DNA of 37,888 nt from an uncultured euryarchaeote (GTDB taxonomy: Archaea > Thermoplasmatota > Poseidoniia > Poseidoniales > Poseidoniaceae). This document shows positions 24,144 to 31,631 of the stretch, piece by piece. The notes beneath the pieces were generated by a model that did no database searches, was not told the DNA's origin, and saw only the letters and a program-made list of their open reading frames with translations. The stretch covers positions 1 through 37,888 of the forward strand of contig CALCOQ010000255.1 of the NCBI GenBank assembly GCA_937897005.1, written 5' to 3'. The position numbers and the translations under genes are program-made. Position 1 is the first letter of the stretch. Each line of letters opens with the position of its first letter.

Positions 24144-26288
24144 ATGACAGCCAACTCGACATTGACCGTTGCCGCCCTGAAGGCGCTATGTAGGGAGAAG
24201 GAATTATCCCTAGCGGGAAGAAAGGCCGAACTTGTGAATCGGTTGTTGAAATATGGAGCGAGTAGAGAAGAGATCGGACTTCAACCATTGAGTGAAGAAA
24301 CTCTTGAAGAAGATGACATCGTTGAGGATGAAGAAGGATTGTTACTCCTTGAAGACGATGAGGATGTTGCTGTTGAGGCAGAATCCGAGACAGAAGAGGA
24401 TGAAGAGGTTCTCGAAGCAGAAGTGTTTGAAGCGGAAATGATTGATGATGACGTGATTGAAGCAGATGTGATAACTGCCGATGTCAAGGAAAAGGTTCGA
24501 GAAGATTCAGCGGACCGCACCACCGTCTCCAGTGCCCGCAGTAGATTCGTTTCGGATGGGCCCGTGTTTGATTGGAAGAAGAGTGGGGCTCTGGTGTTGA
24601 CTCTCGTGCTTCTCGGTGCGGGAGCATGGTGGTGGTTCAGCCTTGAGGCTGAGCCCTTCACTCCAGATCCTCTACGTCATGGAGATAGAATGGAATTCGC
24701 GGTAACGGGAGGAGGGCTCGTGGCAACCGAGGATTACGCTTCCAAGGTCTTCGAATGGTTCGGTTCAGAAGATGACGTGTGTGCATTGAATGTGGTATTC
24801 TCAGGCAGTGGTAGTATTGCAGTGACTGAAGGAGGTGCTGCTGATATCTCTGGAGAAATGAATGATGACAGATTAGGTTCAGTCAGTCAGGTTGGAGAAA
24901 ATGGATATTCCTGGCTGACTATGGAAAAGGAGTTACTGTATGATTTTGATGATGTACAGATTTCTCAAAGTGAAAAATCAAGTCAACTTGGATGTCTGGA
25001 GATGCCTTCCGTCAATGCCCGTATGGGAATTGATTGGACAGAATGGGTCGAGCTCAGCAGTGAGAAAAGTATTCGCTCTGAATTTGGCTACGAGTTGACA
25101 CACCCGGATGGGCATCTGCAGGGGGACTTCACAACCTTCGGGTTGAGCGGTTTCTTGGATTCATTGGATTCGGTTGGACTTGGTGCTTCGATGACCTTTG
25201 CACCATTACAGATCCATGAAGTGCTAGGGAACACGATGATTGATGAAAATGCAGCAGGAAATGTTTCAGGCTGGTCCTGGCAAGTGACTGGAAGTGAAGA
25301 GTTCGGCGAAGAGACAGCATGGAAGATACTCTTCAGGAACAAGGATCTAGAGGATAATTGCTTAGGCCATGCAACCATACATATCCTTGCAACACCATCC
25401 TCTCCTTGGGCGATCAGTCAATCCACAGACCTGTTGATAACTGGAGAAGATTCGAGTGATTGTGGGACATTGCAAGAGATATTGGGCGACTATGCGATGC
25501 CTGATGGAAGATTGGAGATGAAGATGACGATAGAGAAGACCAACATCAAACGCGGGGAACATCTAGTTGATCTAGGATACTCGTATGATTCCAAACCGGA
25601 TATCTCTTCCACAAGGCCCCCGTCTTCAGAGATGCTGGATTGGCATCTTGACAGGCATATGCCCGATGTATCCAGCAAACGCAGTCACACTCTTGAGATG
25701 GCTGTCAGTTGTGTTGGAAATGCCTCGAGCGGAGGTAACGAGGCTGAAGTCGCTCTACGAGACTATGATGCATACATCTGGAGAGCACGCGATAATCGCT
25801 CAGATGAGGGAGTGACAGAATGGAATCTCAGTTGGTTGGCAAGTGATGACACCAGTGGATGGGTGAAATTCGATGTCTCCGGAACTGGCGGAAGTGAAGG
25901 AAATTGCACATATATCGATTCAGGGGCATATGATGAGGAAGCACCTGATCATAACCGAGATGCCATTCCCGAGACTCCATCTCTAGGTTGGATGGAGACT
26001 GCAAGATGGTTGAATGGTGAGACCTTTCCAGAATTCAGTGGCGCCACAGGAATGGCTGCCATCAACGGTGAATGGAGGAGCGACATGAGACTCGGGGTGT
26101 TGGTAGCAACAACAGGTATTGAATTGCCCTCATCACTTGATTTCCTGCCGCTTAATGATGCGGGCAGAGTGACGATTGATGGAGTCAGGACCTGGGAAGA
26201 AGGAGATTGGTCCCACACCTTCTCATTCGTAGCAGATGCCAGCGATGGTGGAATGGTTGGCTGGTCTCATATACGTTCCAGTGACTGA
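24144..26288 (+). CDS. SAP-domain membrane protein with large extracytoplasmic region
   Basis: Residues 5-40 form a SAP motif, a two-helix DNA-binding module: LTVAALKALCREKELSLAG, followed by RKAELVNRLLKYG. Then come a very acidic linker (about 50-117), a single membrane helix (residues 148-166, LVLTLVLLGAGAWWWF) and some 540 extracytoplasmic residues with many Asp/Glu and about ten Cys, probably paired. The topology puts the SAP domain in the cytoplasm, so the protein could hold DNA at the membrane. SAP domains are usually soluble and linked to chromatin factors. The ATG at 24144 begins the SAP domain; an earlier ATG at 24078 would add 22 residues unlike the family. The next gene starts 9 bases after its stop, indicating one operon. 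Confidence 0.82.
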   Translation: MTANSTLTVAALKALCREKELSLAGRKAELVNRLLKYGASREEIGLQPLSEETLEEDDIVEDEEGLLLLEDDEDVAVEAESETEEDEEVLEAEVFEAEMIDDDVIEADVITADVKEKVREDSADRTTVSSARSRFVSDGPVFDWKKSGALVLTLVLLGAGAWWWFSLEAEPFTPDPLRHGDRMEFAVTGGGLVATEDYASKVFEWFGSEDDVCALNVVFSGSGSIAVTEGGAADISGEMNDDRLGSVSQVGENGYSWLTMEKELLYDFDDVQISQSEKSSQLGCLEMPSVNARMGIDWTEWVELSSEKSIRSEFGYELTHPDGHLQGDFTTFGLSGFLDSLDSVGLGASMTFAPLQIHEVLGNTMIDENAAGNVSGWSWQVTGSEEFGEETAWKILFRNKDLEDNCLGHATIHILATPSSPWAISQSTDLLITGEDSSDCGTLQEILGDYAMPDGRLEMKMTIEKTNIKRGEHLVDLGYSYDSKPDISSTRPPSSEMLDWHLDRHMPDVSSKRSHTLEMAVSCVGNASSGGNEAEVALRDYDAYIWRARDNRSDEGVTEWNLSWLASDDTSGWVKFDVSGTGGSEGNCTYIDSGAYDEEAPDHNRDAIPETPSLGWMETARWLNGETFPEFSGATGMAAINGEWRSDMRLGVLVATTGIELPSSLDFLPLNDAGRVTIDGVRTWEEGDWSHTFSFVADASDGGMVGWSHIRSSD

Positions 26289-26297
26289 GGGGTATGA

Positions 26298-26687
26298 ATG
26301 GCGAGAAAACTAGGGCGCGGTCTGGATGACCTGCTTGATGACAATGATGTCGACCTGCCATTCCTTTCAGCTTATGGAGAAGCATCAGGAGAGCATATCG
26401 AGGGTTCTCTGATTGCTACCGACCCACAAGAACTCCATGATGCAATGATGAGACACATGGATGGCAATATTCCAGAAGAATTCAAAATTGAGGTTGCCGA
26501 AGACGGAGTACTCCTTGATGTGAGTGGAGAGAATTCCTTGCCACTGGTGCCTTCAGATCTAGCGATGCCGGGATTCGAGAATGGGATGTTGTCCGATGAC
26601 AGAAGATCTGCCAACGTATTGATCACGGCTTGGGGTATCGAAGTCCGCAGGTTGTTGGACCGACTGTCAGAACACGCTTCACTTTGA
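26298..26687 (+). CDS. Small soluble protein with a ParB-like LGRGLDDLL N-terminus
   Basis: 129 residues, acidic, no membrane helix. It opens with ARKLGRGLDDLLDDND, very like the GLGRGLDALL peptide at the N-terminus of ParB proteins, which contacts the ParA ATPase. The rest has no ParB nuclease or helix-turn-helix domain. It contains a beta-like stretch (FKIEVAEDGVLLDVSG) and a final helix (GIEVRRLLDRLSEHASL). The gene is 9 bases from the SAP membrane protein and presumably cotranscribed. A role as an adaptor for a ParA-type ATPase is a hypothesis; no parA gene is in the window. Confidence 0.7.
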   Translation: MARKLGRGLDDLLDDNDVDLPFLSAYGEASGEHIEGSLIATDPQELHDAMMRHMDGNIPEEFKIEVAEDGVLLDVSGENSLPLVPSDLAMPGFENGMLSDDRRSANVLITAWGIEVRRLLDRLSEHASL

Positions 26688-27281
26688 ATCACGAGGCACG
26701 ACTGCTGCTGCGATGATCATTGCTCCACCAGCCAGCATACTGATGGCTGGAAGAAAACTGGATTCATCGTCATCATTCGAAGATCCGTCATTCTCATCAT
26801 TCGATGGCCCATCAGGACAATCCTTGCCCCCCCACTCATCGGAATCGATATCATACCAGCATGAACTCCAAGCCTTGGCATATCCGCTTGGCGGATATTC
26901 TTCAGATTCTCCATCATCATAATCCAATGCAACTCTCCAATTCACATATGCATGGTCATCGATCGTGACCCAAGAAGTAGACCATGTTTGATTGTCGAAT
27001 GATGGTTCCGCGTCAACCCACTCTGGTGCATAACACACCCCTTCGTTAGTGCACATCTGCTTGAGGATACGAACGCTGGTGTTATTATTTGCAGCGGACT
27101 CTTCAAGAGAAATTGAAATACTCCACGTCGATTCATCTGCAACTTCTTTCGAATGACTGATGTTTGAGATTGGAGAAAATTCGAGTTCCGGTTCAACATC
27201 AACTCCTCCGGCGGCAGACACAGTGCTGCTGAAACACAGTACCAACAATGTGCTGAGCAACACCACGACGGGCTTCGACAT
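26679..27281 (-). CDS. Secreted protein with C-terminal membrane helix, unknown function
   Basis: The start at 27281 gives a signal peptide (SKPVVVLLSTLLVLCFSSTV) and a mature domain of about 140 residues with Trp and Cys (SSCWYDIDSDEWGGKDCP). A low-complexity Ser/Asp/Asn linker and one hydrophobic helix (AISMLAGGAMIIAAAVVPRD) follow. It is likely anchored at its C-terminus. No family is recognised. It overlaps the convergent LGRGLDDLL gene by 9 bases. A longer start at 27311 is possible. Confidence 0.75.
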   Translation of the reverse strand: MSKPVVVLLSTLLVLCFSSTVSAAGGVDVEPELEFSPISNISHSKEVADESTWSISISLEESAANNNTSVRILKQMCTNEGVCYAPEWVDAEPSFDNQTWSTSWVTIDDHAYVNWRVALDYDDGESEEYPPSGYAKAWSSCWYDIDSDEWGGKDCPDGPSNDENDGSSNDDDESSFLPAISMLAGGAMIIAAAVVPRDSK

Positions 27282-27330
27282 GAACACCCGGGGAACATCA
27301 TGGGTTTTCAATCAAACGCTGATAGGATTT

Positions 27331-27840
27331 TCAAAACTCCATGTTCCACAATTCGTCTCCAATCCAATGCAAAGTCTTCACCGCCTTGCCGCTCGTTGCC
27401 TCAACCATTTCTTCAGCACTCAAGCAGGCCCATCCAAGTGCCAATGGGCGCTTATGCTCTTGGTCTCTTATCCAAACAAGGTCGCCTTCCACTATCTCCT
27501 CATGGGCAGCATGAATCCCTGCAGCCATACAATCTGCCCCATTCATCAAGAATGGTGTGGCTCCTCTGTCCACCTCCAACCATCCTCTCATAGGAGTATT
27601 TGCCAATAATCCTCTGAGCGTCAAGGAGGCCACTAACTCACCATCTTGATTCTCAATCTCCACCGTATGCGGTTCCTTGTCCACAATCATCAATCTCCAA
27701 GGGCCATATTCTGCAATCTCAAGAAATGCATCATCGAGATTCAAATCAACACCCAAAGATTCTTCCAATGCAGCGAGAAGTGGGGCGACCTGCTTACGCC
27801 TCACCGGTCGACGTTTACGTACAACCCAATCCTTGCCCAT
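27331..27840 (-). CDS. PUA-domain RNA-binding protein (MCT-1/COG2016-like)
   Basis: A 169-residue protein with a basic N-terminal segment (VVRKRRPVRRKQ), an alpha/beta domain (about 15-85) and a C-terminal PUA domain. The PUA motif is visible as DRGATPFLMNGADCMAAGI, then VEGDLVWIRDQEHKRPLALG. This layout matches archaeal proteins related to eukaryotic MCT-1/Tma20, which bind tRNA or the small ribosomal subunit. The ATG at 27840 has AGGTAGGA upstream. The frame is open to 27954, but those residues are unlike the family. It is divergent from the AhpD-like gene. Confidence 0.85.
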   Translation of the reverse strand: MGKDWVVRKRRPVRRKQVAPLLAALEESLGVDLNLDDAFLEIAEYGPWRLMIVDKEPHTVEIENQDGELVASLTLRGLLANTPMRGWLEVDRGATPFLMNGADCMAAGIHAAHEEIVEGDLVWIRDQEHKRPLALGWACLSAEEMVEATSGKAVKTLHWIGDELWNMEF

Positions 27841-27933
27841 GTTCCTACCTGAAGGATTCCATTGATGAGGATGTCCATTGGAATGATGACATAGTGGGGT
27901 ATGACTCAAATCCGCGGCCCGCCTCCAAGGTGT

Positions 27934-28269
27934 ATGGATATCCACGAATTCCATGAAAACCGTGAACGTAGAATGGACCTGCTGATGTCAGAAGAACATC
28001 GAGGTATCAAGAGATTCCTCGCTCTGGATAGTGGCGCTTACCGCGATGATGCTCTCGATGGTAGAACCAAGGAATTGTTGGGACTCGTTGCATCGACTGT
28101 GTTGCGTTGTCAGGAATGCATCACCTATCATGCTGAAAAATGTCTTGAACGCGGATGGTCGAAGGATGAATTGCTCGACGCACTGAATGTCGCGTTGATA
28201 GTGGGGGGTTCCATCACCATCCCGCATATCCGAGAAGTCTGGGAAACAATAGCCCAGATAGATGAATGA
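27934..28269 (+). CDS. Carboxymuconolactone decarboxylase/AhpD-family protein
   Basis: A 111-residue all-alpha protein with the family signature LDGRTKELLGLVASTVLRCQ, then CITYHAEKCLERG. It contains the redox-active CQEC pair and the nearby His expected for AhpD-type peroxidase activity. The hexameric or trimeric fold is used by decarboxylases and alkylhydroperoxidases; the specific reaction is not determined. The ATG at 27934 has AAGGTG just upstream; an ATG at 27901 adds 11 residues. The next gene overlaps its stop codon, so they are coupled. Confidence 0.9.
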   Translation: MDIHEFHENRERRMDLLMSEEHRGIKRFLALDSGAYRDDALDGRTKELLGLVASTVLRCQECITYHAEKCLERGWSKDELLDALNVALIVGGSITIPHIREVWETIAQIDE

Positions 28270-28952
28270 ATGGAGGAATTCTTCTGGCAACGATTTGGTG
28301 TGCAATTCGTACCTATGCTTCTCATGCTGATGAAATGGGAGAAAGTAGTCTAACAGTACCGCAATTCTTTCTCAAACCAGAAGCTGCATTGTTGTCTTCT
28401 CCACTTGATGACCCACAGTGTATAGATATCATTGATGACGAAACGATTCAGCATGAAGTTGAACTCGTCCTCAGACTCGGACGAGATATTGACCAAGGAG
28501 AAGATGATGAGAAATTGGCCTCTGCAGTCGATGCAGTTTGTATCGGAATCGATCTAACCAACAGGCCTGCTCAATCGCGACTGAAGGCGAAAGGGTTGCC
28601 TTGGACTCGTTCCAAAGCATTCCGCAGGTCGGCGATCATTGGAGACTGGTATGAGTTGGAGGGAGATGACATCCACAGTCTCAAACATGGGTGGACTTTG
28701 GAACTCAAGGTCAATGAACAGAATAGAATGAAGGCTGGAATTGTAGAAATGACCTCTAATCCACTTGAATTATTGTCGGCTTTGAACGAGTGGGCGCCAT
28801 TGAAAAAAGGCGACCTGCTCTTCACTGGAACTCCCGCAGGTGTGGACTGGCTGAAGGATGGAGATGTCGCTGTTGCAAGGCTGAACGATGCAGATGGTCG
28901 CCTCAAAAGTTGCTTGGCCGTTGATTTCATCATACCCTCAGAATTGAAATAG
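28266..28952 (+). CDS. Fumarylacetoacetate hydrolase-family protein
   Basis: About 228 residues with the FAH-fold core: an N-terminal IWCAIRTYASHADEMG (the family's GRNY-type motif), the acidic metal-binding EVELVLRLG, AVCIGIDLTNRPAQSR, and the C-terminal KKGDLLFTGTPAGVDWLKDG. These enzymes hydrolyse or decarboxylate beta-diketo acids such as acylpyruvates or oxaloacetate, using Mg2+. The closest relatives are probably the acylpyruvase/oxaloacetate decarboxylase (FAHD1) type. The start overlaps the AhpD-like gene as ATGA. The ribosomal protein gene follows 35 bases downstream on the same strand. Confidence 0.9.
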   Translation: MNGGILLATIWCAIRTYASHADEMGESSLTVPQFFLKPEAALLSSPLDDPQCIDIIDDETIQHEVELVLRLGRDIDQGEDDEKLASAVDAVCIGIDLTNRPAQSRLKAKGLPWTRSKAFRRSAIIGDWYELEGDDIHSLKHGWTLELKVNEQNRMKAGIVEMTSNPLELLSALNEWAPLKKGDLLFTGTPAGVDWLKDGDVAVARLNDADGRLKSCLAVDFIIPSELK

Positions 28953-28987
28953 GGATGCTGAGTCGGCGCATCCCCAGAGGGTTCATC

Positions 28988-29368
28988 ATGGCACAGTGGC
29001 ATGGCGTTTCGCGAAGAAAATCTACCGGCGGCCGCAGGGTCAAGGCTCGAGGAAAGAGAAGTACTGAAATCAGCAGTGAAAAACAACTGGCTCTCATCGG
29101 CGAATCGAAGAGAAAGATCTATCGCAATACTGGAGGAAACACTCTCGTTAGAGTACTCATGGAAGACAAAGTGAGTGTCAGCAACCCAAAGACTGGGAAG
29201 ACCGAGATGACCACCATCAAAACAGTGGTTGAGAGTCCGGCAAATCCGAATTATGTCAGGCGAAATGTACTCACTAAAGGAGCAGTCATCGACACAGAGA
29301 TGGGCCATGTGCGCATCACCAGTCGACCCGGTCATGATGGTGTCATCAACGGCGTTCTACTGGTTTGA
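28988..29368 (+). CDS. rps8e: 30S ribosomal protein S8e
   Basis: The archaeal/eukaryotic S8e: AQWHGVSRRKSTGGRRVKAR at the N-terminus, the central ESKRKIYRNTGGNTLVRVL, and the C-terminal GAVIDTEMGHVRITSRPGHD. The 126-residue length matches archaeal S8e. It has no bacterial counterpart. The ATG at 28988 has AGAGGG seven bases upstream. It is followed by SRP19 at 60 bases, a pairing of translation and targeting genes. Confidence 0.96.
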   Translation: MAQWHGVSRRKSTGGRRVKARGKRSTEISSEKQLALIGESKRKIYRNTGGNTLVRVLMEDKVSVSNPKTGKTEMTTIKTVVESPANPNYVRRNVLTKGAVIDTEMGHVRITSRPGHDGVINGVLLV

Positions 29369-29429
29369 AGACCAGTTGTTCTCAGGCGTGGCCTTCAAGG
29401 CAGCCGCCCCCACCCGATGAGTGAGAAAC

Positions 29430-29900
29430 ATGGCACACAATCCTGACCGCATCATTCTTTGGCCGGGATACTTCAATTCTCGTTCCTCGAGAAGAAATGG
29501 TCGTCGCGTGGGTGTGGATTGTTCTGTCAAGAAACCAGACCTTGAAGGTCTTGCATGGGCCGCACGCCAAGCTGGTGTCAAGAAAATGAAACGGGAGGAC
29601 AGTATTTCTCATCCAAAGAGACCCTGGGACAAGGAAGGAAGGCTATGGGTCTCCAGAACTGCAGCTGAATCGGACCTTGGAACTGGAAAGAAAGAAGAAA
29701 TTTTACAGATAATTGGACACAAATGGCGTGAACTCAATGTCCAACGCCAGAACGAAGAAGAGGAGGCAAACAGGAGAGGACCTCGAACTGGGGATAAACG
29801 AGCAAGGGCACAGCGAAAGACAAGTGGTGCTGCAAAACAAGCCGCGGCCCGAGCCCAGAAGAGCAGGCAACAACGCGGGCGTAAAAAATGGAAAAATTGA
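29430..29900 (+). CDS. Signal recognition particle 19 kDa protein (SRP19)
   Basis: SRP19 binds helices 6 and 8 of 7S RNA and helps SRP54 assemble. The conserved region is clear: ILWPGYFNSRSSRRNGRRVG, then VKKPDLEGLAWAARQAGV, then LWVSRTAAES. The C-terminal 50 residues are a basic low-complexity tail (KRARAQRKTSGAAKQAAARA), longer than usual for archaeal SRP19. Start: ATG at 29430; an in-frame GTG is 9 bases upstream. It is downstream of S8e on the same strand. Confidence 0.92.
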   Translation: MAHNPDRIILWPGYFNSRSSRRNGRRVGVDCSVKKPDLEGLAWAARQAGVKKMKREDSISHPKRPWDKEGRLWVSRTAAESDLGTGKKEEILQIIGHKWRELNVQRQNEEEEANRRGPRTGDKRARAQRKTSGAAKQAAARAQKSRQQRGRKKWKN

Positions 29901-29988
29901 CGGATTCAGGGTTATTGTACTGATTTCGAACTTTGTGATGATTCTCCCCACCATAATGCCGACATAACCTTGAATGGTGTGCAATGCA

Positions 29989-30004
29989 CCCCTTCGCGAA
30001 GGGG
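29989..30004. promoter_or_regulatory. 16-base perfect palindrome over the Cas4-like gene's ribosome binding region
   Basis: CCCCTTCGCGAAGGGG is perfectly self-complementary. Its right arm is the start of an 8-base G run lying 3-10 bases before the ATG at 30012. As RNA it could fold and hide the ribosome binding site; as DNA it could be an operator. Confidence 0.4.
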
Positions 30005-30011
30005 GGGGCGT

Positions 30012-31199
30012 ATGAGTGAGCAACTTGCAGTGAGTGGGGTTGAACAATCTTCTCAGGAGCCTCTCCTCGATTCACAAACTGAAGAGAAGAGTTCTGTACT
30101 GTTCGTTTCTGCTTCAGATGTTGAACGGCATACCTACTGTCCATTGTCCTGGCATTTGTCTCGTCAAGGCGTGAATGCTTCAGGAGAAGGTGTGCAAGAA
30201 GGTATCACCAAACATTCTGAAATCAATGAGCAGATGCTTGAGTATCAAAATGCTCGTTCAGACTTGAGGCGTCAAATAACCATCTGGACCTGGTGGTTCG
30301 GTATCATCATCGCATATTCCATCGATGCTGTGGCGTTCTTTTCATTGACAAGTGCATTCCCCCCAACTGACCTCGCCAGATATCTGGTGTTACTCGCGTT
30401 AGTCTGGCTGGCCCTTTCTATCACATTGATCTTGGTTCCATGGAGAGAATGGTTCGGATGGGACACTCCAATACAATCTCTGGAGAAGGGCCTCAAGGTC
30501 TGGGTTGAAGAACATTCGATCACGAGTGTCATTCAGGGTCCTGACTTCGAGGGAGGGTGGACCAAAGGAGGGCGAATCGAGGCTTCTTTGATGCTAGGAG
30601 CGATTGTGTTGACAATCCACGGAGTAGCTTTGTGGGGGGTGAAGAACCGAGAACAGGCTGGGTTCATTCTATTGATGGTCGCAATGCTCTGGACTCTTTT
30701 CTCCTCATGGAGGTTACAGCAGGCACTGGTGGCTGATGTTGTGGCAAATCACTCCATTGGAGAGACAGGACTGAAAGATGGTTCAGAAGTTGTGTTCAGT
30801 GATGAGGGTGGAGATGCGGGGATTCTCATTGATGAAGAACTCGGATTACGAGGGAAACCAGACCAAATCATCGTTGTTGATGGTGATTTCATTCCACTTG
30901 AACAGAAGACTGGCAGGATTCCAAAGAGCCCTTTTGCATCGCATAAGATGCAATTATTGGCATATCTGAAATTGATTGATGCCAACACCTCAATTCGTCC
31001 ACCTTATGGGGTACTGAGATATGGCAAGGATGAGTTGCATCAAATTGATTGGGACGAAGAATCTGAACAGACATTGATAGACTCGGTGCATGAAATTCAA
31101 CGATTGATGCGTGAAGGAGGGGCGACACGGAATCATGAGAGACCTGGAAAGTGTAAGAATTGCTCACGTAGACACGGTTGTTCAGAATCACTCGTCTGA
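30012..31199 (+). CDS. Cas4/RecB-like PD-(D/E)XK nuclease with four internal transmembrane helices
   Basis: A 395-residue protein. The nuclease parts match the Cas4/Dna2/RecB family: Cys43 (TYCPLSWHL), His68, Asp284 (GKPDQIIVVDGDF), the ExK pair Glu297/Lys299 (PLEQKTG), and Gln314/Tyr318 (HKMQLLAYLK). The C-terminal CKNCSRRHGC (Cys381, Cys384, Cys390) completes four cysteines for a 4Fe-4S cluster. Cas4 proteins are normally soluble, about 180-220 residues. Here about 200 residues with four hydrophobic helices (about 90-112, 122-143, 189-210, 215-233) are inserted between the His motif and the catalytic Asp. With an even number of helices, both nuclease halves lie on one side, presumably the cytoplasm. 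No CRISPR array or other cas gene is in the window. The ACT-domain gene follows. Start chosen for the G-rich site upstream; ATG at 29970 is an alternative. Confidence 0.85.
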   Translation: MSEQLAVSGVEQSSQEPLLDSQTEEKSSVLFVSASDVERHTYCPLSWHLSRQGVNASGEGVQEGITKHSEINEQMLEYQNARSDLRRQITIWTWWFGIIIAYSIDAVAFFSLTSAFPPTDLARYLVLLALVWLALSITLILVPWREWFGWDTPIQSLEKGLKVWVEEHSITSVIQGPDFEGGWTKGGRIEASLMLGAIVLTIHGVALWGVKNREQAGFILLMVAMLWTLFSSWRLQQALVADVVANHSIGETGLKDGSEVVFSDEGGDAGILIDEELGLRGKPDQIIVVDGDFIPLEQKTGRIPKSPFASHKMQLLAYLKLIDANTSIRPPYGVLRYGKDELHQIDWDEESEQTLIDSVHEIQRLMREGGATRNHERPGKCKNCSRRHGCSESLV

Positions 31200-31259
31200 A
31201 TGCGTCTTTCCAGATATTGCTCTCGCAACTGTGATAGAGGTGCTCATCATCAGAGGTTC

Positions 31260-31631
31260 ATGCAAGAGTATTGCATCAAACTACCAGACAAACCCGGCCA
31301 GATGGCTGACTTGTGCGAAGCATTGGCTGCAGAAAATATCAACCTCCTGACCGCCACTGCATTGACAGCCACAGGTGCAGTTGTTGCTCTGGTCACCGAT
31401 GATGAAGTAGGAACCACAGGAGTTCTAGACCGCCTTGGACATGAGTATCATGTCAGTGAAATACTGTTGGTGACAATGCCTCACCAACCTGGTTCGTTGG
31501 CAGCATTATCGCGTACAATGGGTAATGCTGGCATCAATATCAATTCAATATACATCATGAGCAAGGATGATGACAAGGCAGTCATCGCTTTCACTGCTGA
31601 CGATGTAGAGGCAGCACGTGAAATGATTTGA
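31260..31631 (+). CDS. Tandem ACT-domain protein
   Basis: About 123 residues forming two ACT domains: YCIKLPDKPGQMADLCEALA, then ALVTDD, and a second ILLVTMPHQPGSLAALSRTM, followed by NINSIYIMSK and AVIAFTADDVEAA. ACT domains bind amino acids and regulate metabolic enzymes; free-standing tandem ACT proteins are typical of archaea and act as sensors of unknown ligand. The gene is downstream of the Cas4-like gene and convergent with the branched-chain aminotransferase. A regulatory link to amino acid metabolism is possible but unproven. An ATG at 31200, adjacent to the previous stop, would add 20 atypical residues; the ATG at 31260 has AGAGGT just upstream. Confidence 0.85.
   Translation: MQEYCIKLPDKPGQMADLCEALAAENINLLTATALTATGAVVALVTDDEVGTTGVLDRLGHEYHVSEILLVTMPHQPGSLAALSRTMGNAGININSIYIMSKDDDKAVIAFTADDVEAAREMI

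Noticed and set aside
29901..31260. A CRISPR-Cas locus, because of the Cas4-like protein.
   Set aside because: No repeat-spacer array and no other cas gene are visible anywhere in the window.
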